Source: Pyrinomonadaceae bacterium
GTDB lineage: Bacteria; Acidobacteriota; Blastocatellia; Pyrinomonadales; Pyrinomonadaceae
DNA length: 64,000 nucleotides
NCBI GenBank assembly: GCA_019694355.1
Contig: JAIBCB010000004.1
Coordinates: forward strand, 296,376 to 360,375
Direction of reading: 5' to 3'
Under the pieces are notes generated by a model. It searched no databases and was not told where the DNA came from. It saw only the letters and a program-made list of their open reading frames with translations. Shown in pieces: positions 33,856 through 42,000 of this stretch. Positions within the stretch are counted from its first letter, which is position 1, and every line of letters begins with the position of its first letter. A program made the position numbers and the translations under genes.

Positions 33856-34629
33856 ATGAAAAGCGGATTCTATAACCAAGTGCAAAAGAAAGAGATAAGA
33901 GAGATCTTGAAAGCCCTGGCATCTGGCCAGATCGATGAGGAATCTGCGGTCGAGCGCCTCGGAAAGGTAGGTTATGAGGACGTCGGCTTCGCAAAGGTCG
34001 ATCATGCACGGGCGGAGCGGCAAGGCTTTCCCGAGGTGATCTTCGGCTTTGGTAAGACGCGGGAACAGATCATCGGGATCTTCGAGAAACTTGCCGCGCG
34101 CTCACCGAACGTACTTATCACACGCACGGACAAAGACGTTTACGGCGATATCCGGAATATCGTAGCCGACGCCGAATGGCACGAGTCCGCTAGGATGATC
34201 CGTGTGATGCGCGACAAAACGGATCGCGGAATGGGCGAGATCGCCGTCGTTACCGCCGGAACGAGCGACATTCCCGTCGCCGAAGAAGCTGCGTTGACCG
34301 CCGAGGCGATGGGCAACCGCGTTTCGCGTATCTGGGACGCCGGCGTTGCCGGTGTTCATCGCATCATTTCGCAGCGTGAAACGCTCGAAAACGCACGGGC
34401 TGTCATCGTCGTCGCGGGAATGGAAGGTGCACTGCCATCGGTTGTCGGCGGTCTCGTAAGTGTGCCGGTCATCGGCGTCCCGACGAGCATCGGTTACGGA
34501 GCCGCTTTCGGCGGCCTCGCCGCACTGCTTGGAATGCTAAATTCCTGCTCCTCGAACGTCACCGTCGTCAACATCGACAACGGCTTCGGCGCCGGATTTG
34601 TCGCAAGCCTGATAAACCGAGCACACTAG
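33856..34629 (+). CDS. larB: LarB-type nickel-pincer cofactor carboxylase
   Basis: Carboxylates and hydrolyses nicotinic acid adenine dinucleotide in synthesis of the nickel-pincer nucleotide of lactate racemase and relatives. 257 residues. [51 protein letters not shown] starts the family. The PurE-like core reads [23 protein letters not shown] and [38 protein letters not shown]. larC, larE and any racemase are absent nearby, so its role could differ. A REP-like hairpin begins two bases after its TAG. Confidence 0.9.
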   Translation: MKSGFYNQVQKKEIREILKALASGQIDEESAVERLGKVGYEDVGFAKVDHARAERQGFPEVIFGFGKTREQIIGIFEKLAARSPNVLITRTDKDVYGDIRNIVADAEWHESARMIRVMRDKTDRGMGEIAVVTAGTSDIPVAEEAALTAEAMGNRVSRIWDAGVAGVHRIISQRETLENARAVIVVAGMEGALPSVVGGLVSVPVIGVPTSIGYGAAFGGLAALLGMLNSCSSNVTVVNIDNGFGAGFVASLINRAH

Positions 34630-34886
34630 TCAGAACCGTCTGCGTAAGCGGACGGGTGCTTTACTCGTCAGTACCGCCTATGTGGGTCGTCTAGCCTGAG
34701 AGCGGGCTCTCCACAGAGAGCACAGGGGACACCGAGGCCTCCCGTGCGGCTTCGCCGCTCTCCGCTCTCAATTCTCAATTCTCCGCCGCGCTGTGCCCTT
34801 ACTTCGTTCGGGCTTCTGCAACATGCGCTCGATTCTGCCCGACGCAACTTCGCAACTCTGCAACTTCGCAACTTCGGCAACTTGAT
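34630..34886. repeat. Intergenic repeat region: REP-like hairpin and octamer array
   Basis: About 256 bases without a gene. Right after the larB stop comes CGTCTGCGTAAGCGGACG (REP-like, compare 38003-38072). It is followed by CTCAATT heptamers (about 34768-34782), then GCAACTTC/GCAACTCT octamers (about 34850-34884) that end three bases before the stop of the minus-strand protease gene. Confidence 0.65.
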
Positions 34887-36317
34887 CTAAGGCTTGATCA
34901 AAACAAGCAATCTGTCCGCGTAGTCGCTTTTTGCGTCGCGCAGGAGGTTGTATTGGGCGGTGGCCATGTCTAGGTTTCCGGTCAGCACATACGCACGGCC
35001 AAGGTTGTAGCGGGCTTTGTCCATATCCGGGCTGTAACCGATCGCGGTGTTGAACGCGTCAATGCTCTCGGCGGCCTTTCCGCTTTCGAGAAGGCATTCG
35101 CCGATGTAATTGTACGTTCGGGCATCCGGGCGATAGACCTTCAACTGCTCGAAAGCGTCGGCGGCCTCGGCATAACGTTTTTGTTTGAATAGAGCGAGTC
35201 CGAGATTCTCCATCGCGGGAACGAGGTCGGTTTTCAGTTCGAGTGCTCGCCGATAGGTGAGGATCGCCTCGCCCGTACGATTGAGTTTGTCGAGCGTAAG
35301 GCCGAGGGCAAATTGAGTTTGAGGGTCGTTCGCATCGATGCCGACGGCGTTTCGATAAGCTTCGTATGCATCCTTGAATTGCCCTAAGGCAAAGCTCGAC
35401 GCACCGATGTTCACGTATGTTGCCGCCCAATCAGGTCGCAGTTTTGCCGCCTGCCTCGAAGCCTTCAGGGCCTCGGCATGACGCCCTAAAATCCCAAAGC
35501 AATATCCCGCCTGATACCACGCCTCGGCATACGTCGGGTCAGTGTCCGCAGCCTTCTGAAAATACGGCAATGCACGCGCGAAATCGTCCATCGAAAGCTG
35601 CGCAAGACCTTGCGAATAAAGCCTTTGTGCGGCAACTCGCTTGTTCTTTTGTGTCTCAGTGGCAAGCTCCGAAAATGAACGGGCGTCGCCGATCTTGAGC
35701 TGCAATATTCTGGCTGCGGGAACTGCAAAATTCAGATTCTGGCCTTCTGCGGCCTGCAAAGTTGCAACGCCGATGACCTGACCCGCCATATTTACGACCG
35801 GCGAACCGCTCGAACCCGGCGAGATCGAAGCTGTGATCTGTATGATCTTTCCATAGCCCGGAATCTCGCGGACCGCCGAGACGATGCCGTTCGAGACCGA
35901 TCCCTCAAGGCCGAAAGGATTGCCGATCACGACGATCGACTCACCTTCCTGCGGAGCACGACGCACGAGCGGAAGCGGATTTACGAACACATTCGCAGGA
36001 AGATCGACCTGCAGAAGTGCGAGATCGCCTTCACCATCGACAGCAATAACGCCCTTGACCGGCACGCGCTTGTCATTCAGCAAATGGACCTCGGCCCGAT
36101 ACGAGCCTTCAATTACGTGGCGATTCGTGATGATGCGGTCGGCTCCGACAAAGAAGCCGCTTCCTCGGGCGATCGTCTGGCCGCGTGAATCAAAGGCCTC
36201 GATCGCGACCGCCGAAGGCTTGATCCGCTTCACGAGTTCGGGCAAAAAATCCTGCGCCGCCGCCGCCAGCGGCAGCACCAGGACGAGAAGCAGGCTTTTG
36301 AAGAAAACTCGGCGCAT
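34887..36317 (-). CDS. HtrA-like trypsin-fold protease fused to TPR repeats, exported
   Basis: 476 residues, signal peptide MRRVFFKSLLLVLVLPLAAAAQ. Catalytic residues: His67 (IITNRHVIEG), Asp98 (GEGDLALLQV), Ser170 (SPGSSGSPVVN). NPFGLEGSVSNGIVSAVR is the HtrA substrate-loop region. There is no PDZ domain; instead the C-terminal half has about six TPRs from residue 220 (for example DFARALPYFQKAADTDPTYAEAWYQ). Likely periplasmic protease or protein quality control with TPRs for partner binding. Protease-TPR fusions of this kind occur in Acidobacteriota. Confidence 0.93.
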   Translation of the reverse strand: MRRVFFKSLLLVLVLPLAAAAQDFLPELVKRIKPSAVAIEAFDSRGQTIARGSGFFVGADRIITNRHVIEGSYRAEVHLLNDKRVPVKGVIAVDGEGDLALLQVDLPANVFVNPLPLVRRAPQEGESIVVIGNPFGLEGSVSNGIVSAVREIPGYGKIIQITASISPGSSGSPVVNMAGQVIGVATLQAAEGQNLNFAVPAARILQLKIGDARSFSELATETQKNKRVAAQRLYSQGLAQLSMDDFARALPYFQKAADTDPTYAEAWYQAGYCFGILGRHAEALKASRQAAKLRPDWAATYVNIGASSFALGQFKDAYEAYRNAVGIDANDPQTQFALGLTLDKLNRTGEAILTYRRALELKTDLVPAMENLGLALFKQKRYAEAADAFEQLKVYRPDARTYNYIGECLLESGKAAESIDAFNTAIGYSPDMDKARYNLGRAYVLTGNLDMATAQYNLLRDAKSDYADRLLVLIKP

Positions 36318-36526
36318 CGATAAGAAAGAATTATATTCTGCACGAACAGATTCTCGGAAACAAAAAGGGTAACTGTTCGTTGTTCGTTGTTCGTTGTTCG
36401 TTGTTCGTTGTTCGTTGGACCTTGGACTTTGGACTTTGGACTTTCACTCCATCAGAAGCTCTACTGCTCCCCGCGCCTTTAGCAATCGCCGGCAAACGAT
36501 ATAAACTCATAGTTACGAGGAATCTT
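36318..36526. repeat. Tandem heptamer microsatellite between divergent genes
   Basis: TGTTCGT heptamers repeat six times at about 36374-36418 and are followed by three TTGGACT-type heptamers to about 36445. The region lies between the protease and rpiB starts. ACGAGG (36515-36520) is the rpiB ribosome binding site. The same kind of array occurs in many unrelated bacteria in my memory of genome reading, without known function. Confidence 0.7.
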
Positions 36527-36973
36527 ATGAAGATCGCACTTGCTGCCGACCACGCCGGTTTTGAGGAGAAAGAGAAGCTGAAGTCGGAACTCGACGCACT
36601 CGGCGTCGCATACACCGATATGGGCACGGATTCGGTCGCGTCCGTCGATTATCCCGATTTTGCACGAAAGGTCGCCGAGGCCGTCGCAAAAGGTGAATAC
36701 GAACGCGGTATCTTGCTCTGCGGTTCGGGCGCCGGAATGGCGATCGCTGCAAACAAAGTTCCCGGCATACGCTCCGCTGTCGCCTGGAACGAGGAAATAG
36801 CACGCCTTTCCCGCGAACACAACAACACGAACGTACTCGCCCTTGCCGCACGATTTACAGCCGACTACGAGATCAAGAACATCGTAAAAGCGTGGCTCGA
36901 TGCTGAATTTGACGCAGGCCGCCACGAGCGCCGCATCGAAAAGATCACAAAGATCGAGCAAGAGGACGAATAA
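36527..36973 (+). CDS. rpiB: Ribose-5-phosphate isomerase B
   Basis: Interconverts ribulose-5- and ribose-5-phosphate. 148 residues. MKIALAADHAGFEEKEKL, DMGTDS, DYPDFARKVAEAVA, GILLCGSGAGMAIAANKVPGIRSA and HNNTNVLALAARF (catalytic Cys in LLCGSGAG, His, Asn) are the family motifs. Start fixed by ACGAGG six bases upstream; the longer frame upstream is repeat sequence. Threonine aldolase follows 10 bases downstream. Confidence 0.97.
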   Translation: MKIALAADHAGFEEKEKLKSELDALGVAYTDMGTDSVASVDYPDFARKVAEAVAKGEYERGILLCGSGAGMAIAANKVPGIRSAVAWNEEIARLSREHNNTNVLALAARFTADYEIKNIVKAWLDAEFDAGRHERRIEKITKIEQEDE

Positions 36974-36983
36974 CGCCGGCACG

Positions 36984-38021
36984 ATGATCGACCTTCGCAG
37001 CGACACAGTAACAAGGCCTTCCGAAAAGATGCGTGCGGCGATGGCCGCGGCAGAGGTCGGCGACGATGTCTTTGGCGAAGATCCGACGATAAACCGTCTT
37101 GAAGGCCTCGCTGCGGCCCGATTCGGGCGAGAAGCTGCGTTGTGGGTTCCGAGCGGTTCTATGGGCAATACTATCGCCGTAAAGCTGCATACAGAACCAG
37201 GCAGCGAGCTCATTATCGAGGAACGCGGCCACATCCTGAATTTCGAGCTTGGAGCGGCGGCGGTCATCTCGGGCGTGACGACCCGTGCGGTCAAGAGTTC
37301 GAACGGATCAGGGCATCTCGCCTGGAACGACATCGCACCGGCGATCCGCAAGAATCCGCCATATTATCAGGCTGCAACAAAGCTCGTCTGCCTCGAGAAT
37401 ACGCATAATTTCGCGGGCGGCAGCGTCTTGACCGCCGAGGCGACCGGCGAGATCTGTGAACGGGCCCATTCCGAAGGCCTTGCCGTCCATCTCGACGGAG
37501 CTCGGATCTTCAACGCCGCAACGGCTCTCGCCTGCGATGTTCAAGAGTTGACGGCGGGTTGCGATTCCGTTATGTTGTGCCTTTCCAAAGGTTTAGGGGC
37601 ACCGGCAGGCTCGATGCTCGTCGGAAGCAGTGAGTTTATCGAACGTGCTCGTTCCTGGAGAAAAAGGCTGGGCGGCGGAATGCGGCAGGTCGGCATACTC
37701 GCCGCCGCAGGCATCATCGCCCTGGAAGAAGGCCCTGCTCTGCTCGAGCGCGACCACCGCAACGCGAAATGCCTTGCCAACGGCCTTGCCGCGATTCCCG
37801 GCATCGATATCGATCCGGAAAAGGTCGCTACGAATATCGTGATATTCGACGTTGCGAAAGCAAAGCTTTCTGCCGCCGAGATCGTTGCAAAACTCAAGGA
37901 AAAAGGCGTGCTGGCGATCGGCTTCGGCTCACAAATACGCATGGTTACGCATCTCGATATCGCGGATAGTGATATTGACGCGGCCCTTTCGGCAATGAAG
38001 GAGTCAGTACCGTCTGCGTGA
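36984..38021 (+). CDS. ltaE: Low-specificity L-threonine aldolase
   Basis: PLP enzyme splitting threonine or allo-threonine to glycine and acetaldehyde. 345 residues. MIDLRSDTVTRPSEKMRAAMAAAEVGDDVFGEDPTINRLE is the family N-terminus. LENTHNFAGGSV, HLDGARIFNAA (Asp binding PLP) and CLSKGLGAPAGSML (Lys) are the active-site motifs. Its last five residues (SVPSA) and the stop come from a REP-like inverted repeat starting at 38003, so the C-terminus appears to have been remodelled by repeat insertion. The ATG is 10 bases after rpiB. Confidence 0.95.
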   Translation: MIDLRSDTVTRPSEKMRAAMAAAEVGDDVFGEDPTINRLEGLAAARFGREAALWVPSGSMGNTIAVKLHTEPGSELIIEERGHILNFELGAAAVISGVTTRAVKSSNGSGHLAWNDIAPAIRKNPPYYQAATKLVCLENTHNFAGGSVLTAEATGEICERAHSEGLAVHLDGARIFNAATALACDVQELTAGCDSVMLCLSKGLGAPAGSMLVGSSEFIERARSWRKRLGGGMRQVGILAAAGIIALEEGPALLERDHRNAKCLANGLAAIPGIDIDPEKVATNIVIFDVAKAKLSAAEIVAKLKEKGVLAIGFGSQIRMVTHLDIADSDIDAALSAMKESVPSA

Positions 38022-38072
38022 GCAGACGGGTTTCGGATGTCGAACCCGTCTGCTCACGCAGACGGTACTGAC
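38003..38072. repeat. Large REP-like inverted repeat with 30-base perfect arms
   Basis: The left arm (38003-38032) and right arm (38043-38072) are perfect reverse complements over 30 bases around a 10-base loop. Each arm itself contains the small hairpin CGTCTGC-N4-GCAGACG. A diverged single copy follows the larB stop (34630-34665). The left arm overlaps the ltaE stop; the right arm ends 15 bases before the cmk ATG. Confidence 0.9.
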
Positions 38073-38087
38073 AATGGGACATTTCGT

Positions 38088-38771
38088 ATGATCATCGCAA
38101 TCGACGGGCCGAGTGGGGCCGGAAAATCGACGCTCGGAAAAATGCTCGCTAAAGAATTTGGACTTCTTTACCTCGACACGGGTGCGATGTACCGCGCCGC
38201 TGCTCTTGCTGTTATAAAGGCGGGCGTTTCGCTCGAAGATCGTGAAAAGGTCGCCGCGATCGCGAGGCACGCGAAGATCGAACTCACCGGCGAACCTGAT
38301 TCGATGCGTGTTCTGCTCGACGGCGAGGACGTTACAGCCGAGATCCGCACGCCGGAGGTTGCTACGGCCGCCTCGGTGGTCTCGACGATCTCGGATGTCC
38401 GCAAGGTGATGGTCGATCATCAGCGGGCGATAGGCGAAAATGCCGAAAATGGCTGCGTACTCGAAGGCCGCGATATCGGAAGCGTCGTTTTCCCGAACGC
38501 CGATATCAAATTCTTCTTGACGGCAAAACCCGAAGCTCGTGCACGCCGCCGCTTTGCCGAAGACCAGGCGAAGGGTCGTGCAACGACATACGAACAAACG
38601 CTTGACGAGATCAACAAACGCGACGAACGCGACGTTTCACGCTCCGATTCGCCGCTCACGATCCCGCAGAATGCGACCGTCATCGACACAAGCGAACTTG
38701 AATTGCAGGACGTTTTCGAGCTGATGGCCGAGCAGATCCGCAAACTATCGCAAAGCTCGACCGCCGTTTGA
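38088..38771 (+). CDS. cmk: Cytidylate kinase
   Basis: Phosphorylates CMP and dCMP. 227 residues. P-loop IDGPSGAGKSTLGK at 5-18, LYLDTGAMYRA, VLEGRDIGSVVFPNADIKFFLTA and RARRRFAE are family motifs. The start at 38088 (MIIAIDG) is the conserved N-terminus; upstream codons are repeat sequence. The C-terminus QSSTAV is unremarkable. The tRNA genes follow. Confidence 0.96.
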   Translation: MIIAIDGPSGAGKSTLGKMLAKEFGLLYLDTGAMYRAAALAVIKAGVSLEDREKVAAIARHAKIELTGEPDSMRVLLDGEDVTAEIRTPEVATAASVVSTISDVRKVMVDHQRAIGENAENGCVLEGRDIGSVVFPNADIKFFLTAKPEARARRRFAEDQAKGRATTYEQTLDEINKRDERDVSRSDSPLTIPQNATVIDTSELELQDVFELMAEQIRKLSQSSTAV

Positions 38772-38789
38772 GGAAGGCAACGAATTAAG

Positions 38790-38818
38790 TTGACCTTCTA
38801 TGCCTCAAGGGGTAGAAT
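38790..38818 (+). promoter_or_regulatory. Sigma-70 promoter of the tRNA pair
   Basis: TTGACC (38790-38795), 17-base spacer, TAGAAT (38813-38818). It lies 18 bases before tRNA-Arg, with the predicted start about 12 bases before the mature 5' end. Confidence 0.7.
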
Positions 38819-38836
38819 TTCAGATTGCTCTTTTAT

Positions 38837-38910
38837 GCTCCCGTAGCTCAGCTGGATAGAGCAACAGCCTTCTAAGCTGTGGGCCGCAGGTTCAAGTCCT
38901 GCCGGGGGCG
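38837..38910 (+). tRNA. tRNA-Arg (anticodon TCT)
   Basis: Cloverleaf by eye: acceptor GCTCCCG/CGGGGGC with one G-T pair, D arm AGCTCAGCTGGATAGAGC, anticodon stem ACAGC/GCTGT with loop CTTCTAA (anticodon TCT, reads AGA), T arm GCAGG-TTCAAGT-CCTGC, discriminator G. CCA is not encoded. Confidence 0.95.
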
Positions 38911-38959
38911 CGAGATCGACGATATTGTTTCCTGGGTTAGAGATTCGGGAAACGTGCAT

Positions 38960-39036
38960 GGCGGCTATAGTTCAGTGGTTAGAGCGCCTGATTGTGGTTC
39001 AGGATGTCGAGGGTTCGAATCCCTCTAGCCGCCCCA
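38960..39036 (+). tRNA. tRNA-His (anticodon GTG)
   Basis: Acceptor G(-1)-GCGGCTA/TAGCCGC-C73 with the extra G(-1):C73 pair of tRNA-His, followed by encoded CCA (39034-39036). Anticodon stem CCTGA/TCAGG with loop TTGTGGT gives anticodon GTG. T arm has GGTTCGAATCC. Fifty bases after tRNA-Arg, likely the same transcript. Confidence 0.95.
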
Positions 39037-39109
39037 TCTACCTTCCCTTTGTTCGTTTTTTGAGATAAAACTTAGCAATTTTCGCCCTCGCCGGCCTCCT
39101 AGATCCGTT

Positions 39110-40684
39110 ATGACCATCCGAAATAGAGTTGCTGCGGTCGCTGCCTTCGCATTTGTCGCGATCTTGTTCGTTTCTGCAAATGCACAAAATTCACGGCGTT
39201 GGGTCGAGAACGAAGTTCTCATCAAGTTCGCAGATGGTGCGGATTCGGCAACTGCACGTGCAGCGAACCGGGCGGCCGGCGTGGAGAAGATCGAGACGCT
39301 CGGCGACGCACGTTGGGAGCGTGTACGCCTTCGTCCCGGGCAGACGGTCGAGCAAGCGCTTGCGGAATTACCGCGTATTCAGGGCATTGAGGCCGTCCAG
39401 CCGAATTTTTATTACCATCTGCTCGCGACGCCGAACGACCCGCAATACGTTTCGAGCGGAATGTACGGCCTCGGAAAGATCTCGGCACCCGCGGCCTGGG
39501 ATCTTTCGACCGGCAGTTCAAGCGTTGTGGTCGCGGACATCGACACCGGCCTGCGGTACACGCATCAGGACCTCGCGGCAAACACTTGGATCAATTCCGG
39601 TGAGATCGCGGCGAACGGTGTCGACGACGACGGCAACGGCTTCATCGACGATGTTTACGGCTGGGATTTCTTCTACAACGACTCGAATCCTTTCGACGAT
39701 GCAGGCGGCCACGGCACGCATACGGCGGGAACGATCGGCGCGGTCGGCAACAACCTCCTGAATGTTGCGGGCGTGAATTGGTCGGTGAAAATAATGCCGA
39801 TCAAGATCTACAGCCCGAACGGCACGGATTCGACATCGTCGATGCTTGTCAACGCCTACGCGTACATCCGTATGATGAAACTGCGGGGCGTGAATATCCG
39901 TGCGACGAATAATTCCTACGGTGATTGCGGCGAGGCCTGCGGCTATGACCAGGCGACGAAGGACGGCATCGACGCGATGGGCGACGCAGGTATCGTAAAT
40001 GTTTATGCCGCCGGAAATGACGGCCAGAACGTCGATTCATTCCCGGCAGGCGGCAACCCAAGCCCGGGCTATCCTGTGCGATACACAAGCCCGAGCATCA
40101 TCGGCGTTGCTTCATCAACATCAAGCGATGCAAAATCGGGATTTTCAAACTGGGGCACGACGAGCATCGACCTGGCCGCTCCCGGCAGCGTAATTCTAAG
40201 CACATATAGTTCGTCTGACACGGCAACCACGACAATGAGCGGAACTTCGATGGCAACGCCGCACGTTACCGGCGCTGTCGCTCTTCTTGCGGCCTATCAT
40301 CCGGAACTTTCCGCTGCATCGCTAAAAGCCACGATCCTGAACACGGTCGATGTGCTGCCGACATGGGCAAGCTATGTTAAGACGAGCGGACGATTGAATG
40401 TCTTTCATGCTCTACAAAATCCGACCGTCTGCACCTTTACGCCGTCGATCGCGGACATACGCGTTCCGACAAAGGGAAAGGTCTTTGACGTAACGATCAA
40501 CGCCGCAGCCAACTGCGATTTTTCGATCAGAACGAGCGTTAATTGGATCAAGATCTTGACCAGCAAGGTCGCAAGCGGCCCGACGACCGTAACGATCCAC
40601 GTGCCGGTAAATCCGACCATTTCACGCACCGGAACCGTAACTTTCGGCGACCAAACTTTAACGATCACGCAAAAGAGGAATTGA
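39110..40684 (+). CDS. Secreted subtilisin-like serine peptidase (S8) with BACON-like C-terminus
   Basis: 524 residues. Signal peptide MTIRNRVAAVAAFAFVAILF, cleaved after the Ala-Asn-Ala at about 26. Prodomain NEVLIKFADG to AVQPNFYYHLL. Triad: Asp in VVVADIDTGLRYTHQDL, His in GGHGTHTAGTIGAVGNN, Ser in MSGTSMATPHVTGAVALL. After about residue 440 there is a BACON-like domain (CTFTPSIADIRVPTKGKVFDVTI, WIKILTS, GTVTFGDQTLTITQ), often a carbohydrate- or mucin-binding module. Together these suggest an extracellular peptidase that binds polymers. Not close to the S8 gene at 24892 in the tail. Confidence 0.95.
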   Translation: MTIRNRVAAVAAFAFVAILFVSANAQNSRRWVENEVLIKFADGADSATARAANRAAGVEKIETLGDARWERVRLRPGQTVEQALAELPRIQGIEAVQPNFYYHLLATPNDPQYVSSGMYGLGKISAPAAWDLSTGSSSVVVADIDTGLRYTHQDLAANTWINSGEIAANGVDDDGNGFIDDVYGWDFFYNDSNPFDDAGGHGTHTAGTIGAVGNNLLNVAGVNWSVKIMPIKIYSPNGTDSTSSMLVNAYAYIRMMKLRGVNIRATNNSYGDCGEACGYDQATKDGIDAMGDAGIVNVYAAGNDGQNVDSFPAGGNPSPGYPVRYTSPSIIGVASSTSSDAKSGFSNWGTTSIDLAAPGSVILSTYSSSDTATTTMSGTSMATPHVTGAVALLAAYHPELSAASLKATILNTVDVLPTWASYVKTSGRLNVFHALQNPTVCTFTPSIADIRVPTKGKVFDVTINAAANCDFSIRTSVNWIKILTSKVASGPTTVTIHVPVNPTISRTGTVTFGDQTLTITQKRN

Positions 40685-40811
40685 TCCGCAAAATTTTGTT
40701 CGCCGAAAATTCAAACTTTTGTCGGGCATCATACATCCAAAGAGCCGGAAGCTTATATAAATAAAGGCGTTAATGGATTCGCCGAAGGCCGGGATTTTAG
40801 GGCTATTTATC

Positions 40812-40841
40812 TTGAAAAAAGGGAGCGAAACATAGTATATT
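40812..40841 (+). promoter_or_regulatory. Sigma-70-type promoter for the FG-GAP protein gene
   Basis: TTGAAA (40812-40817), 18-base spacer, TATATT (40836-40841). Leader of about 70 bases to ATG 40917. The rest of the gap 40685-40811 shows no gene; short AT-rich stretches only. Confidence 0.6.
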
Positions 40842-40916
40842 TGAAGTTCCTTGAATTTGTGCCCGCAAACCTTGGTCTCGAATTCTCCAAAGTTCTGTCA
40901 GTAAGGATTGAATAAA

Positions 40917-41888
40917 ATGACAAAATTCTTCTCATTTGCCCGCAAAGGTGCGGTTATAACAGCTGTAAGTGTCCTGCTTTCCGCGGCGGCCTTTTCACAG
41001 GCATCGCTTCGCAAGGCCCTGGATTTCGACGGCGACGGAAAAGTGGACTTTACCGTTGTTCGCCCCAGCAACAACACGTGGTACATCAGCAAGACGGGCG
41101 GCGGCGAGACCTATCAGAATTTCGGCCTCGCGAACGAGGATTTTGTCGAGCCCGGCGACTTCGATGGTGACGGCAAAGCGGACATCTCCGTTTGGCGCGA
41201 TACGACCGGCGTCTGGTACCGGTTCAATAGCGGCGATGGCACGTTTACCGCTGTTCAGTTCGGAATTTCGGGCGACGAACCGGTTGCACGCGATTACGAC
41301 GGTGACAATAAAGCCGATCTCGCGGTCGTTCGCCGCACGAACGGTGCAATGATCTGGTACATTCTCCGAAGCACCGATTCAGGGTTTAGTGCCGGTCAGT
41401 TCGGCCTTTCGACCGACTACGTCGCACCGGGTGATTACGACGGTGACGGCAAATTTGACCTCGCCGTACAGCGTCCGGGAGCGACTCCGAGTGCTCAATC
41501 GACCTATTATGTTCTCAAATCCGGCGACGGCGGCCTTCTCGTGAACTTCTTCGGCCTATCGAACGACCTTGTCGTTCCGGGCGATTATGACGGCGACGGC
41601 AAGACCGATTTCGCGGTCGTTCGCGAAGGTTCGACCCCGACCGATCCGCTCACCTGGTATATCCAGAAGAGCACGGACGGCAATCTTCTCGCATATCAAT
41701 TCGGCCTTACCGGTACTGACCTTATCGCACAGGGCGATTATGACGGCGACGGCAAGACGGATGTCGGCGTGTGGCGTGATTCGAACGGCCAGTTCTTTGC
41801 CCTTCAGTCGGGCAGCGGCCTTTCGCTCTTGACAAGAACTTGGGGTATTTCCAACGACTTCCCGGCCGCAAGCTACGATACGCACTGA
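40917..41888 (+). CDS. Secreted FG-GAP/VCBS-type calcium-repeat protein
   Basis: 323 residues from ATG 40917, with AAGGA about nine bases upstream. Signal peptide SFARKGAVITAVSVLLSAAAF. Six to seven repeats of the Ca-binding type DFDGDGKxDxxVxR (for example GDYDGDGKTDFAVVR) alternate with TWYIxKSxDG-type strands. This gives a beta-propeller as in integrin-like FG-GAP proteins. Found as surface-adhesion or enzyme-accessory proteins. A T-rich terminator hairpin follows. Confidence 0.9.
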   Translation: MTKFFSFARKGAVITAVSVLLSAAAFSQASLRKALDFDGDGKVDFTVVRPSNNTWYISKTGGGETYQNFGLANEDFVEPGDFDGDGKADISVWRDTTGVWYRFNSGDGTFTAVQFGISGDEPVARDYDGDNKADLAVVRRTNGAMIWYILRSTDSGFSAGQFGLSTDYVAPGDYDGDGKFDLAVQRPGATPSAQSTYYVLKSGDGGLLVNFFGLSNDLVVPGDYDGDGKTDFAVVREGSTPTDPLTWYIQKSTDGNLLAYQFGLTGTDLIAQGDYDGDGKTDVGVWRDSNGQFFALQSGSGLSLLTRTWGISNDFPAASYDTH

Positions 41889-41911
41889 TCGGGCTGTTGG
41901 ATTCAGGATCA

Positions 41912-41947
41912 AGCGGTCGGCGAGCTTTATTGCGTCGGCCGCTTTTT
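41912..41947 (+). terminator. Terminator after the FG-GAP protein gene
   Basis: AGCGGTCGGCG pairs with CGTCGGCCGCT allowing one G-T pair and one mismatch; TTTTT follows directly. It lies 23 bases after the stop. Confidence 0.7.
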
Positions 41948-42000
41948 CTTTTCCCAAAGCGATTTGCAATAATCTTAGCCACTGACGCGAGGGTTCAGAG

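Noticed and set aside
36331..36627. Minus-strand frame containing TTNNEQ-type repeats across the heptamer array
   Set aside because: Produced by translating the tandem DNA repeat; it overlaps rpiB and has no coding signal.
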